The notes under the pieces: generated by a model
What the model was told of the DNA's origin: nothing
The model's database searches: none
Seen by the model: only the letters and a program-made list of their open reading frames with translations
Program-made: the position numbers and the translations under genes
From: Kiritimatiellia bacterium
Lineage (GTDB): Bacteria > Verrucomicrobiota > Kiritimatiellia > RFP12 > UBA1067
Direction of reading: 5' to 3'
Length of the DNA: 6,667 nucleotides
NCBI GenBank assembly: GCA_900771305.1
Contig: CAAGNL010000459.1
Location: 1 to 6,667, forward strand
Shown here: positions 1 to 6,667 of the stretch, piece after piece
Numbering within the stretch: the first letter of the stretch is position 1
Layout: each line of letters begins with the position of its first letter

Positions 1-1385
<1,385 letters not shown>

Positions 1386-1436
1386 AGGATTCTTGTTTTG
1401 TCAAAAGTGTCCGTTAGAAACTAGAGGAGGCGCAGC

Positions 1437-2699
1437 TTAGCGGACGCGCAGCAGGAAGTAGTTCTTCTTGCCGCTGCGGAGCACCGCCACACGGTCGTCC
1501 ACGAGATCGGCGGCCGTGAACACACGGTCAGGTCCCGCCTTGGCGCCGTTGACCGAGAGGCCTCCCTGCTGGGCCATGCGGCGGGCTTCGCCGTTGGACT
1601 TGAACATGCCCGCTGCCGCCGCGACCGCGAACACCGGCTTGTCGACCACGTCCACCTTCGCGACCTCCGCGCTCTTCACGTCCTTGAAGATCGTCTCGAG
1701 CTCGTCCGCGCTCTTGCCGGAGACGTCGCCCCCGAAGAGCGCCTGCGTGGCGCCAAGCGCCGTCTTGAGCCCCTCCGCGCCGTGAACGAGCGTCGTAAGC
1801 TCCTCCGCCAGCGCCTTCTGGGGGATGCGCGCCTCGGGATTCGCCTTCATCTGCTTCTCGAGCTCGGCGATTTCCTCGAGGCTCTTCAGCGAGAAGACCT
1901 TCAGATAGCGGATCACGTCCTCGTCGGCGGATCGCAGGAAGAACTGGTACCAGTCGTACACGGAGGTGCGCTCCGCGCTCATGAACATGGCATTCCCCTC
2001 GCTCTTGCCGAACTTCTTGCCCGAACCGTCCAGAAGCAGCGGGAACGTGAGTCCGAACACCGTGCGTCCACGCATCTTGTGGACGAGGTCCGTGCCCGCG
2101 GTGATGTTCCCCCACTGATCGGCACCGCCAACCTCCATCGTGCACCCGTAGGTGTCGTAGAGATGCAGGAAGTCATTGCCCTGGAGGATCTGGTAGCTGA
2201 ACTCGGTGAACGTGAGCGCGCCCTCGCTCGCCTCGAGACGCTTCTTCACGCTCTCCTTCGCGAGCATCTGGGGCACGCGGAAGTTGATCGCCACATCGCG
2301 CAGGAATGCGATCGCGCTGAGCCCCGAGTACCAATCATAGTTGTCGACCATCTGGGCCGCGTTGGGTCCGTCGAAGTCGAGGATGCGGGAGAGGTTCTCG
2401 CGGATGCCCTTCTTGTTCTCCGCCACCTGCTCGACCGTGAGCATGTTGCGCTCCGCGCTCTTGCCGCTGGGGTCACCGATGAGACCCGTCGCGCCGCCCA
2501 CGAGGGCGATCACCTTGTGGCCCGCGAGCTGAAGCCGACGCAGCATCATGATGGAGACGAGATTGCCGGCCTGCAGCGAGTTCGCCGAGGGATCAAAGCC
2601 GCAGTAGATGGTCTGCGGGGTTTCCAGCATCTTCTCGATCTCGGGGTCCGAAACGGCCTGCACGAGGCCGCGGGCCGACAGTTCCTGAAACAGTGTCAT
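1437..2699 (-). CDS. tyrS: Tyrosyl-tRNA synthetase (TyrRS, class Ic)
   Basis: The enzyme activates tyrosine with ATP and transfers it to tRNA-Tyr in the cytoplasm. The 420-residue length is normal for the bacterial enzyme. The Rossmann catalytic domain starts with 'IYCGFDPSANSLQAGNLV' (31-48) and continues with 'ALVGGATGLIGDPSGKSAER' (65-84). 'FTEFSYQILQGNDF' (164-177) and 'GGADQWGNITAG' (191-202) supply the tyrosine-binding residues Y32, D76, Y169, Q173, D176 and Q195, matching the Bacillus enzyme. The KMSKS loop is 'KFGKS' (229-233). A C-terminal S4-type tRNA-binding domain covers roughly residues 355-420 and ends in 'SGKKNYFLLRVR'. The oddity is the HIGH signature, which reads Q43-A-G-N46 instead of H-x-G-H/N. 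The ATG at 2699 is preceded by AAGGA (2706-2710) with a 6-nt spacer, and an extended -10 promoter lies just upstream. The call is secure. Confidence 0.98.
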   Translation of the reverse strand: MTLFQELSARGLVQAVSDPEIEKMLETPQTIYCGFDPSANSLQAGNLVSIMMLRRLQLAGHKVIALVGGATGLIGDPSGKSAERNMLTVEQVAENKKGIRENLSRILDFDGPNAAQMVDNYDWYSGLSAIAFLRDVAINFRVPQMLAKESVKKRLEASEGALTFTEFSYQILQGNDFLHLYDTYGCTMEVGGADQWGNITAGTDLVHKMRGRTVFGLTFPLLLDGSGKKFGKSEGNAMFMSAERTSVYDWYQFFLRSADEDVIRYLKVFSLKSLEEIAELEKQMKANPEARIPQKALAEELTTLVHGAEGLKTALGATQALFGGDVSGKSADELETIFKDVKSAEVAKVDVVDKPVFAVAAAAGMFKSNGEARRMAQQGGLSVNGAKAGPDRVFTAADLVDDRVAVLRSGKKNYFLLRVR

Positions 2700-2737
2700 T
2701 GGCTTTCCTTCGCGGTTCTTTCGTAAAATGAGGGGAT

Positions 2738-2746
2738 ATTATAGCA
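2738..2746 (-). promoter_or_regulatory. Extended -10 promoter for tyrS
   Basis: Read on the minus strand, the site is TGCTATAAT, a perfect sigma-70 -10 hexamer (2738-2743) with the extended TG dinucleotide. Transcription would start near 2731 and give a leader of about 30 nt that includes the AAGGA ribosome binding site. No good -35 hexamer sits 16-18 bp upstream, which is common for extended -10 promoters. The site lies in the 66-bp gap after the beta-propeller gene. tyrS, and probably secA, can therefore be transcribed independently of the upstream genes. The 30-nt leader is too short for a T-box riboswitch. Confidence 0.7.
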
Positions 2747-2765
2747 CAAATGCGCCGAGATTGCG

Positions 2766-4130
2766 TCAGTTCGCGCCATAGAAGATGAGTCCGCCATAGG
2801 TCCAGTTCGGATTCGGCATTCCAGGCACATTCGCCCGGTCCATCGTGAGCATCACATAGCGGAACGGATAACCGTCCGGTAGTTCGGCGACGCAGGGCCA
2901 GACGCGTCCGTTGGAACAGCCTGTTCCCCAGGGTGGGAAGTCGAACTTGAGCTTCCCGCGCATCTTCAGGTCCGGATAGGAGTAGACATAGCACGCCCGG
3001 TCCGCACTCCCCGAAAAGCAGTAGCGGACCCCGCCAATGCGCGCAATCGTCGTTCCCGTGGAATCACGCTCCACAGGACCCGCCACATTCACAAACGTGC
3101 CGTCCCAGGTGCGCGATTGAAGCATTGACGCCCGGATTCCCTTCGGCGTGAACTCCGAGACCAGCAGCGACCACCTCTTCGCCTCTTCGTCCCAGACCGC
3201 GCAGGGATCCTCGTTCATTCCCTTCAGTCCAAGGTCCTTCGCCCGAACCACCGTGAGGCCATGCAGCGGATTCCGCTCGCTCCAGACGGCGTTGAGCCCC
3301 CCTTCCCGCCGCTTGCCGAGGGCATCCGTCCCCGTCGAGAAGTTGCTCGCATACCCCTTCCAGAACCCCTCCACGTCGTCGTAGAAGAGATGGCTTGCGA
3401 GGTCGTTCCGCAACTCGCCGTCCCCGTAGTCGAAGAGGATCACGCCTTCAAGCCGCACATCGAAGAGCGAGGGATCGAAGCTCGCCACCGCCTGATAGGC
3501 CCCGTATCCCCGCGCGCTGAAGGTAAAGAACGCCCGGTCCCCCTCCATGTAGAGCCGTCCATCTCGTCCCGTGGTCACGAACCGCACGTCCGCCTGGCCG
3601 ACACCGGCCGAAAGCGAGGCCTTCGCCGACGAGACACCACCACCGAAACAGAACTTCCACTTCTGCATGTTCGCCCGTAGACGGGGATTCACCCCCTTCG
3701 GAATCGTCGCGATCCCCAGCAGGCGCGTCTGGCCATCCTTCGTGGCTAAGGTCGCCGGTCTGTGTCCGCACGTCATCAGCACGGAATAGTCGAACGGCGG
3801 CTCGGGCAGATTCTCCCCCGTCACAGGAAAGCGCATCGCGACCTCGCCACCCTTTGCGGCGAAGGCAATCTCGGCCGGCAGCTTCTCAACGCGGATCCGA
3901 TAATGCGCCGCAGGCCAGTAGCCCCCCACGACGGTCAATCCATTCGTCAGCGCCGGATACTGGACCTGTGCGGCCACCGCCGTCCTCGGCGCATACTCGC
4001 AAAGCGTCAGCTCGTTGTCGAGCATGAAACGACGGGACGCCAACCGGGCAAACTCGAGCGATGCCGGGTCCACCCCCGCCTCAAGCGCCAGCCCTCCGCA
4101 CATCACCGCCAGCGCAGCCCAGATCTTCAA
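2766..4130 (-). CDS. Probable secreted five-bladed beta-propeller protein, glycoside hydrolase-like, function unknown
   Basis: I do not recognise a specific family. From the TTG at 4130 the protein has 454 residues and begins with a signal-peptide-like segment: basic K2, a hydrophobic core (residues 3-16), and possible cleavage near residue 15 or 18. The mature part is beta-rich and aromatic, with repeated strand-turn patterns such as 'GRLYMEGDRAFFTFSARGYG' (191-210), 'NEDPCAVWDEEAKRWSLLVS' (306-325) and 'GVRYCFSGSADRACYVYSYP' (367-386). The 'EDP...WD...' and 'YVYSYPDLK' patterns resemble blades of GH43/GH32/GH130-type propellers, but I cannot assign catalytic acids. The frame stays open upstream to 4364, but that part lies antiphase to fmdB and is a shadow. 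A GTG at 4139 (three codons upstream) is an alternative start; the TTG has the better-placed AAGG. The start lies 23 nt downstream of the fmdB stop. The secreted protein looks out of place among translation genes. Confidence 0.6.
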   Translation of the reverse strand: MKIWAALAVMCGGLALEAGVDPASLEFARLASRRFMLDNELTLCEYAPRTAVAAQVQYPALTNGLTVVGGYWPAAHYRIRVEKLPAEIAFAAKGGEVAMRFPVTGENLPEPPFDYSVLMTCGHRPATLATKDGQTRLLGIATIPKGVNPRLRANMQKWKFCFGGGVSSAKASLSAGVGQADVRFVTTGRDGRLYMEGDRAFFTFSARGYGAYQAVASFDPSLFDVRLEGVILFDYGDGELRNDLASHLFYDDVEGFWKGYASNFSTGTDALGKRREGGLNAVWSERNPLHGLTVVRAKDLGLKGMNEDPCAVWDEEAKRWSLLVSEFTPKGIRASMLQSRTWDGTFVNVAGPVERDSTGTTIARIGGVRYCFSGSADRACYVYSYPDLKMRGKLKFDFPPWGTGCSNGRVWPCVAELPDGYPFRYVMLTMDRANVPGMPNPNWTYGGLIFYGAN

Positions 4131-4131
4131 T

Positions 4132-4158
4132 CCTCTCACCCTTCTCAACCTTCTCAAT
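4132..4158 (-). repeat. Three-unit 9-bp tandem repeat (GTTGAGAAG family) between fmdB and the propeller gene
   Basis: On the minus strand there are three consecutive 9-mers: ATTGAGAAG (4150-4158), GTTGAGAAG (4141-4149) and GGTGAGAGG (4132-4140). A decayed fourth, ATTGAAGAT, runs into the next coding region (4123-4131). The first unit contains the fmdB stop codon TGA (4154-4156). The purine-rich repeat also supplies the only Shine-Dalgarno-like sequence (GAAGG) for the TTG/GTG start of the downstream gene. The same unit family recurs inside the methyltransferase gene at 5191-5244. Confidence 0.8.
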
Positions 4159-4405
4159 ACATCGTCTCGTATTCGCCCTTCGTCACCTTCTTCATGCACT
4201 TGAAGCCCGCACGCTTCGCCCGGTAGTGGAGGTCGGTCTCGGAATGCCCCAATCCCGGCGCCTGGATCACGCGGAAGATCTCCGCGCCGCAGTCCGGGCA
4301 CTTCGTCAACTTGGGATCGTTGATCGACTGCATGATCTCGAAGCTCTTCGAGCACTTGGCGCATCCCCTCTCGGGATCCTTCGCCTCATAGACGTACATC
4401 GGCAT
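4154..4405 (-). CDS. FmdB-family small zinc ribbon protein
   Basis: This 83-residue protein starts with 'MPMYVYEAKD' and has two CxxC knuckles: C15/C18 ('GCAKCSKSFE') and C36/C39 ('KCPDCGAE'). With 'MQSINDPKLTKCPDC' between them, this is the typical FmdB (putative regulatory protein, zinc ribbon) layout; most members begin 'MPxYxYxC'. The first knuckle is slightly displaced by 'DPERG'. The family is widespread and poorly characterised. The name comes from the formamide/amidase locus of Methylophilus, and a regulatory or RNA/protein-binding role is only presumed. The C-terminal tail (residues 50-83) is basic and not conserved in my memory of the family. The ATG at 4405 follows AAGGA (4413-4417) with a 7-nt spacer. 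Upstream is the heptad-box array; downstream, the stop codon sits in the 9-bp repeat. Confidence 0.85.
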   Translation of the reverse strand: MPMYVYEAKDPERGCAKCSKSFEIMQSINDPKLTKCPDCGAEIFRVIQAPGLGHSETDLHYRAKRAGFKCMKKVTKGEYETMY

Positions 4406-4424
4406 ATGTGGTTCCTTGTTTAAA

Positions 4425-4505
4425 GTTCAAAGTTCCGGGGGTCAAGGTTCCGGGTTCGTCTGTCCACAGCCTTGAACTTTGAACGTGGAACCTAGAACCT
4501 CGAAC
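4425..4505. repeat. Symmetric array of 7-bp-spaced GTTC/GAAC boxes around a palindrome
   Basis: On the plus strand the right half is five perfect heptads of form NNNGAAC (4471-4505), with GAAC at 4474, 4481, 4488, 4495 and 4502. The left half is the mirror image. GTTC occurs at 4425, 4432, 4447 and 4454, with a degenerate GGTC at 4440; spacing is 7 bp except for one 8-bp step. The two halves flank the palindrome CTGTCCACAG (4460-4469), whose centre (4464.5) nearly coincides with the centre of the whole array (4465). An exact 11-bp inverted repeat, GTTCAAAGTTC (4425-4435) and GAACTTTGAAC (4474-4484), is embedded in it. The array fills most of the 107-bp gap between the methyltransferase stop and fmdB. 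No poly-U tract follows in either direction, so it is not a standard terminator. Confidence 0.85.
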
Positions 4506-4512
4506 CGCCCAT

Positions 4513-5772
4513 TCACTCGTACCGTACGAGATGTTTCTCCAGCATTCTGGAGAGTCGGGTCTCAAGCCACGGCGTCACATGCCAGTAGTCCCGCAGGTTG
4601 AGATACTCCGAGACCGTGCCGCCCTGCCCGGGCTTCACGCCAAATTCCGCACGCAGCAGAATGTTGCGCGCTGTCGCATCCGGCGAGACGAACTCGACCA
4701 CCTGGGTCTTGAATCCGAGAATGCGCAGGATCATCGCGCGGAAGGAGTCCGTGAGGATGTCGCAGAGCCGCTCGCGCAGGATGCCATGGCGCAGCACGCC
4801 GGCGAACGGCGAGTTCGCGTCCGGACCAATCGACTTCTGGAGCTCATGCTGGCAGCAGGGCGCCGACACGATGTAGCGGGCCTTCCACTCCACGCCCTTC
4901 GCGAGGGCCTCGTCGGTCGCCGTGTCGCACGCATGGAGGGAGATCACCATGTCGGCGCGCTCGAAGCCGAGGGAGGAGATGTCGAAGGACATCAGATCCG
5001 CCTCCGCGAACACCACCTTGCCCACGAGGTCAAGCTGCTCCGCCATTTTCGTGGCGGACGCAATGACATCGTTCCGGCGGTCGACGCCGATTACGCGCAC
5101 ATTCGTCATTCCGAGCGTCTGCGTAAGGTAGAAGTAGAGTGCCAGCGTGAGATAGGCCTTCCCGCATCCGCAGTCGACGACGGTGAACGTTTTCTCACCC
5201 CCCTCAACCTTCTCCCCCATCTCCCCTTTCTCAACCCTCTCCCCCTTCAGCACATCCTCGACCACCTTGAGGAATTCGTTCACCTGATCATACTTGCCGC
5301 GCATCGAGGCGCGGATCTTCCCCTCGCCGTCGGCAAGGCCGATCACGCGCAGGAGCGCGGTCGAGTCGAAGGACGTGAGCGGCGTCTTCTTCACGCGGTC
5401 GTGCGGCTGCACCTTTACCACACGGTCCATCTCCGCGCTGCGCGTCGCCATCACGTGTCCCTTCCTCGTCACACGCACGTGGAGGTCGCCTTTCGCAGTC
5501 ATCAGATGAAGGTCGCGCGCCCCCTTCTGCGCGATGATCTCCTCAAGGCCCTCCGCCGCTCCGTTGGCGTCGAAGTTCTTCACGCGGACCTGTCCGTCGT
5601 CGACCATCTCCGCCTGATAGCGCGTCTCGCCGCCGATTGCGACGGGACGCATCGAGATGCGGAATGTCTTGCCGTTGCGCCGCACCGTCTGGACGATCTT
5701 CATGAATCCCTCGCCCAGCACCCGCGCGCGGATTTCCTCCGCCAGCGCGGCGTCCAGTTCTCCTCTTTCCAT
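4513..5772 (-). CDS. Class I SAM-dependent methyltransferase (Methyltransf_32-like), substrate unknown
   Basis: From the ATG at 5772 the protein has 419 residues. The SAM-binding Rossmann fold begins with motif I 'VVDCGCGKAYLTLALYFYL' (198-216). It continues with 'VRVIGVDRRNDVI' (225-237, acidic end of beta-2 at D231), 'FAEADLM' (255-261), 'ADMVISLHACDTATDEAL' (273-290) and 'IVSAPCCQHEL' (301-311). The 'LHACDTATD' and 'PCCQHEL' signatures match an uncharacterised bacterial methyltransferase family (Pfam Methyltransf_32 type) often presumed to act on RNA. The first 120 residues form a beta-rich N-terminal domain. The linker just before motif I is swollen by an 18-residue tract (177-194) encoded by six 9-bp repeats. 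The frame is open to 5943, but the extra 57 residues overlap the small ORF out of frame and look non-coding. The ATG has only a distant GGAG (5783-5786, 10-nt spacer). An internal ATG at 5703 is an alternative but would remove conserved-looking sequence. Confidence 0.85.
   Translation of the reverse strand: MERGELDAALAEEIRARVLGEGFMKIVQTVRRNGKTFRISMRPVAIGGETRYQAEMVDDGQVRVKNFDANGAAEGLEEIIAQKGARDLHLMTAKGDLHVRVTRKGHVMATRSAEMDRVVKVQPHDRVKKTPLTSFDSTALLRVIGLADGEGKIRASMRGKYDQVNEFLKVVEDVLKGERVEKGEMGEKVEGGEKTFTVVDCGCGKAYLTLALYFYLTQTLGMTNVRVIGVDRRNDVIASATKMAEQLDLVGKVVFAEADLMSFDISSLGFERADMVISLHACDTATDEALAKGVEWKARYIVSAPCCQHELQKSIGPDANSPFAGVLRHGILRERLCDILTDSFRAMILRILGFKTQVVEFVSPDATARNILLRAEFGVKPGQGGTVSEYLNLRDYWHVTPWLETRLSRMLEKHLVRYE
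5191..5244 (-). repeat. Six-unit in-frame 9-bp tandem repeat inside the methyltransferase gene
   Basis: On the minus strand six consecutive 9-mers fit the consensus G-K-K-GAG-AAG (K = G or T). They lie at 5236-5244, 5227-5235, 5218-5226, 5209-5217, 5200-5208 and 5191-5199. They encode six tripeptides of form (G/V)-E-X: GER, VEK, GEM, GEK, VEG and GEK (protein residues 177-194). The central GAG is invariant in all six units. The tract falls in the linker before SAM motif I, where family members as I recall them have a short loop. The unit is the same as that at 4132-4158. Confidence 0.85.
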
Positions 5773-5816
5773 AGTAGTCAAACTCCGTCTTTGTAAAAAC
5801 CAGATCAATCGTCGTA

Positions 5817-5924
5817 TCAGGTGCCGACGGCCCCGCAGACCCCCGCGCCATACTCGATCACCGAGGCAATCGCGCCGGCGGCCTGCCAGGCGAGCGAAAC
5901 CAATGCTGTCACAATCGTTCCCAT
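5817..5924 (-). CDS. Small hydrophobic protein, 35 residues, function unknown
   Basis: The ORF runs from the ATG at 5924 to TGA at 5817-5819. It is preceded by a 10-base perfect match to the 16S anti-Shine-Dalgarno sequence with a 5-nt spacer, the strongest ribosome binding site in the window. The peptide begins 'MGTIVTALVSLAWQAAGAIA' and ends 'GAGVCGAVGT'. It is rich in Ala, Gly and Val, has a single acidic residue (E24), no Lys or Arg, one Cys (C30) and one Trp (W13). Residues 3-23 could span a membrane. It lies between the pseudouridine synthase, whose stop overlaps its ribosome binding site, and the methyltransferase (44 nt downstream), so it is probably co-translated with them. I recognise no family. 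It could be a membrane micropeptide, a toxin or bacteriocin-like peptide, or a leader ORF that opens the methyltransferase start. Existence is inferred mainly from the ribosome binding site. Confidence 0.55.
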   Translation of the reverse strand: MGTIVTALVSLAWQAAGAIASVIEYGAGVCGAVGT

Positions 5925-5927
5925 GGC

Positions 5928-5937
5928 CACCTCCTTT
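5928..5937 (-). promoter_or_regulatory. Ribosome binding site for the 35-residue small ORF
   Basis: On the minus strand the sequence AAAGGAGGTG is complementary over all 10 bases to the usual 3' end of 16S rRNA. It stands 5 nt (measured from AGGAGG) before the ATG at 5924. It overlaps the TAA stop (5936-5938) of the pseudouridine synthase gene, an arrangement typical of translational coupling. It decides the start of the small ORF and argues against the longer frame that overlaps the pseudouridine synthase gene. Confidence 0.8.
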
Positions 5938-6664
5938 AGACACCCAGCATCCGCAGCTGGTCCGGACCCAAATCGCGCCACTCGCCGGGCTTCATCTCCT
6001 TGGGAAGCCTCAGCTCGCCCACCGCCACGCGCTTGAGCGACAGCACCACCAGATGCGCCGCACTGCACATGTAGCGGATCTGGCGCTTGCGCCCCTCCCG
6101 CAGCTTGAAGCAGAGCACCGTCACGTTGTCGCTGCCCGCGGGACGCACCACCTCCACCGGCACGGGACGCGTCACGTAGCCGTCCGGCATCGTCACCGGT
6201 CCCCGGAGGATCCGCAGCTTTTCGTCGTTCCAGCGTCCCGCCGCCCGCACGATGTAGGTCTTCTCGTGCTCGAAGCGCGGATGCGTGAGCTTGAGCGTGA
6301 GGTCGCCGTCGTTGCTCATCAGGAGCAGACCCTCGCTGTCCTTGTCGAGGCGCCCCACGGGGACCAGACGCTCCTGGACCTTTCCACGCAGGAGATCGGC
6401 CACCGTCACGCCACCGAACGGATCGCTCAGGGTCGACAGCACGCCCACGGGCTTGTAGAGCATAATCGTGCGTGTCCGCTCGCGCACCGCGTCGATTGGA
6501 CGCCCATCGACGCAGATCTTCGCAACCGCGGGATCGAACTTCAGATAGGGCTCCGTTACGACCTTGCCGTCCACGGAGACGCGCCCCGCCTCGATCAGCT
6601 CCGCCGCATGCCGCCGGCTCGTGACGCCCGCATGGCTCAGAATGCTCTGGATGCGCTCTTCCAT
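5936..6664 (-). CDS. Pseudouridine synthase, RsuA/RluB/RluE/RluF family
   Basis: These enzymes isomerise specific uridines of rRNA (or tRNA) to pseudouridine. From the ATG at 6664 the protein has 242 residues. An N-terminal S4 RNA-binding domain comes first: 'ERIQSILSHAGVTSRRHAAE' (3-22) and 'GRVSVDGKVV' (27-36). The catalytic domain has 'LYKPVGVLST' (69-78), the motif 'VGRLDKDSEGLLLMSNDG' (103-120) with D107 as the expected catalytic aspartate, 'HEKTYIVR' (133-140) and 'KLREGRKRQIRYMC' (187-200). The usual Thr of RLDxxTxG is Ser110 here. The 'RQIRYMC' ending is closer to RluF than to RluB in my memory, so I give no symbol. The S4 domain is complete from the ATG, but a GTG codon directly upstream is the window's last base triplet. 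The true start and promoter could therefore lie outside. The TAA stop overlaps the ribosome binding site of the next small ORF. Confidence 0.93.
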   Translation of the reverse strand: MEERIQSILSHAGVTSRRHAAELIEAGRVSVDGKVVTEPYLKFDPAVAKICVDGRPIDAVRERTRTIMLYKPVGVLSTLSDPFGGVTVADLLRGKVQERLVPVGRLDKDSEGLLLMSNDGDLTLKLTHPRFEHEKTYIVRAAGRWNDEKLRILRGPVTMPDGYVTRPVPVEVVRPAGSDNVTVLCFKLREGRKRQIRYMCSAAHLVVLSLKRVAVGELRLPKEMKPGEWRDLGPDQLRMLGV

Positions 6665-6667
6665 CAC

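Noticed and set aside
1394..1400. TTGACA-like hexamer just before secA
   Set aside because: A matching -10 would fall inside the secA coding sequence, and nothing TATAAT-like is found there. It is probably chance AT-rich sequence.
3882..3890. Single copy of the 9-mer GTTGAGAAG inside the propeller gene
   Set aside because: It is a lone unit, not tandem, encoding VEK in an otherwise ordinary coding stretch. It is compatible with chance and codon bias.
4131..4364. N-terminal extension of the propeller protein to an ATG at 4364
   Set aside because: The extra 78 residues overlap fmdB in another frame and are Arg/Asp-rich junk. A signal-peptide-like start at 4130 with an upstream purine tract is far more plausible.
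4425..4505. Heptad array as an integron attC site or a rho-independent terminator
   Set aside because: The boxes are GTTC, not the GTTRRRY core of attC, and no cassette structure or integrase is present. No U-run follows the stem on either strand, so it is not a canonical terminator.
4531..5796. 421-codon plus-strand open frame antisense to the methyltransferase
   Set aside because: It mirrors the codon structure of a clear methyltransferase on the other strand, and its composition is typical of an antisense shadow. The same applies to 1782-2726 opposite tyrS.
5773..5943. N-terminal extension of the methyltransferase to an ATG at 5943
   Set aside because: It would run out of frame through the small ORF and read as Arg/Gly-rich shadow sequence. 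The ATG at 5772 starts the conserved-looking protein.

Overview
The window carries seven protein-coding genes, all on the minus strand and tightly spaced. Read in the direction of transcription (right to left) they are: an RsuA/RluB-type pseudouridine synthase, a 35-residue hydrophobic small ORF, a class I SAM-dependent methyltransferase, an FmdB-type zinc ribbon protein, a probably secreted beta-propeller protein, tyrosyl-tRNA synthetase (tyrS), and the first 461 codons of secA, which runs off the left edge. Long plus-strand reading frames are antisense shadows produced by high GC content. I saw no tRNA, rRNA, CRISPR array, insertion sequence or phage gene.

Organism: the DNA is GC-rich with strong G/C bias at third codon positions. 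The best taxonomic clue is SecA. It has an extended segment before the 'WDMIPFDCQLVGG' stretch and a pre-protein cross-linking domain far longer than in E. coli; both resemble chlamydial SecA as I remember it. That points to the Planctomycetes-Verrucomicrobia-Chlamydiae (PVC) superphylum. High GC and a secreted glycosidase-like propeller would suit a Verrucomicrobiota/Kiritimatiellota-type bacterium rather than Chlamydia. This placement is inference.

Layout: positions 5936-6664 hold the pseudouridine synthase. Its stop codon overlaps a perfect 10-base Shine-Dalgarno sequence for the small ORF (5817-5924). The methyltransferase follows (4513-5772) and contains a six-unit in-frame 9-bp repeat tract. 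The 107-bp gap to fmdB holds a symmetric array of 7-bp-spaced GTTC/GAAC boxes around a small palindrome. fmdB (4154-4405) runs into a second copy of the 9-bp repeat family, which sits at the start of the beta-propeller gene (2766-4130, TTG or GTG start). tyrS (1437-2699) has its own extended -10 promoter, and secA begins 51 bp after it.

How the genes fit together: most relate to translation and protein export (rRNA pseudouridylation, probable RNA or protein methylation, tRNA charging, Sec export). The beta-propeller protein would be a Sec client. The least ordinary parts of the window are the two short-period repeat systems (7-bp and 9-bp) and the small ORF with its near-ideal ribosome binding site.
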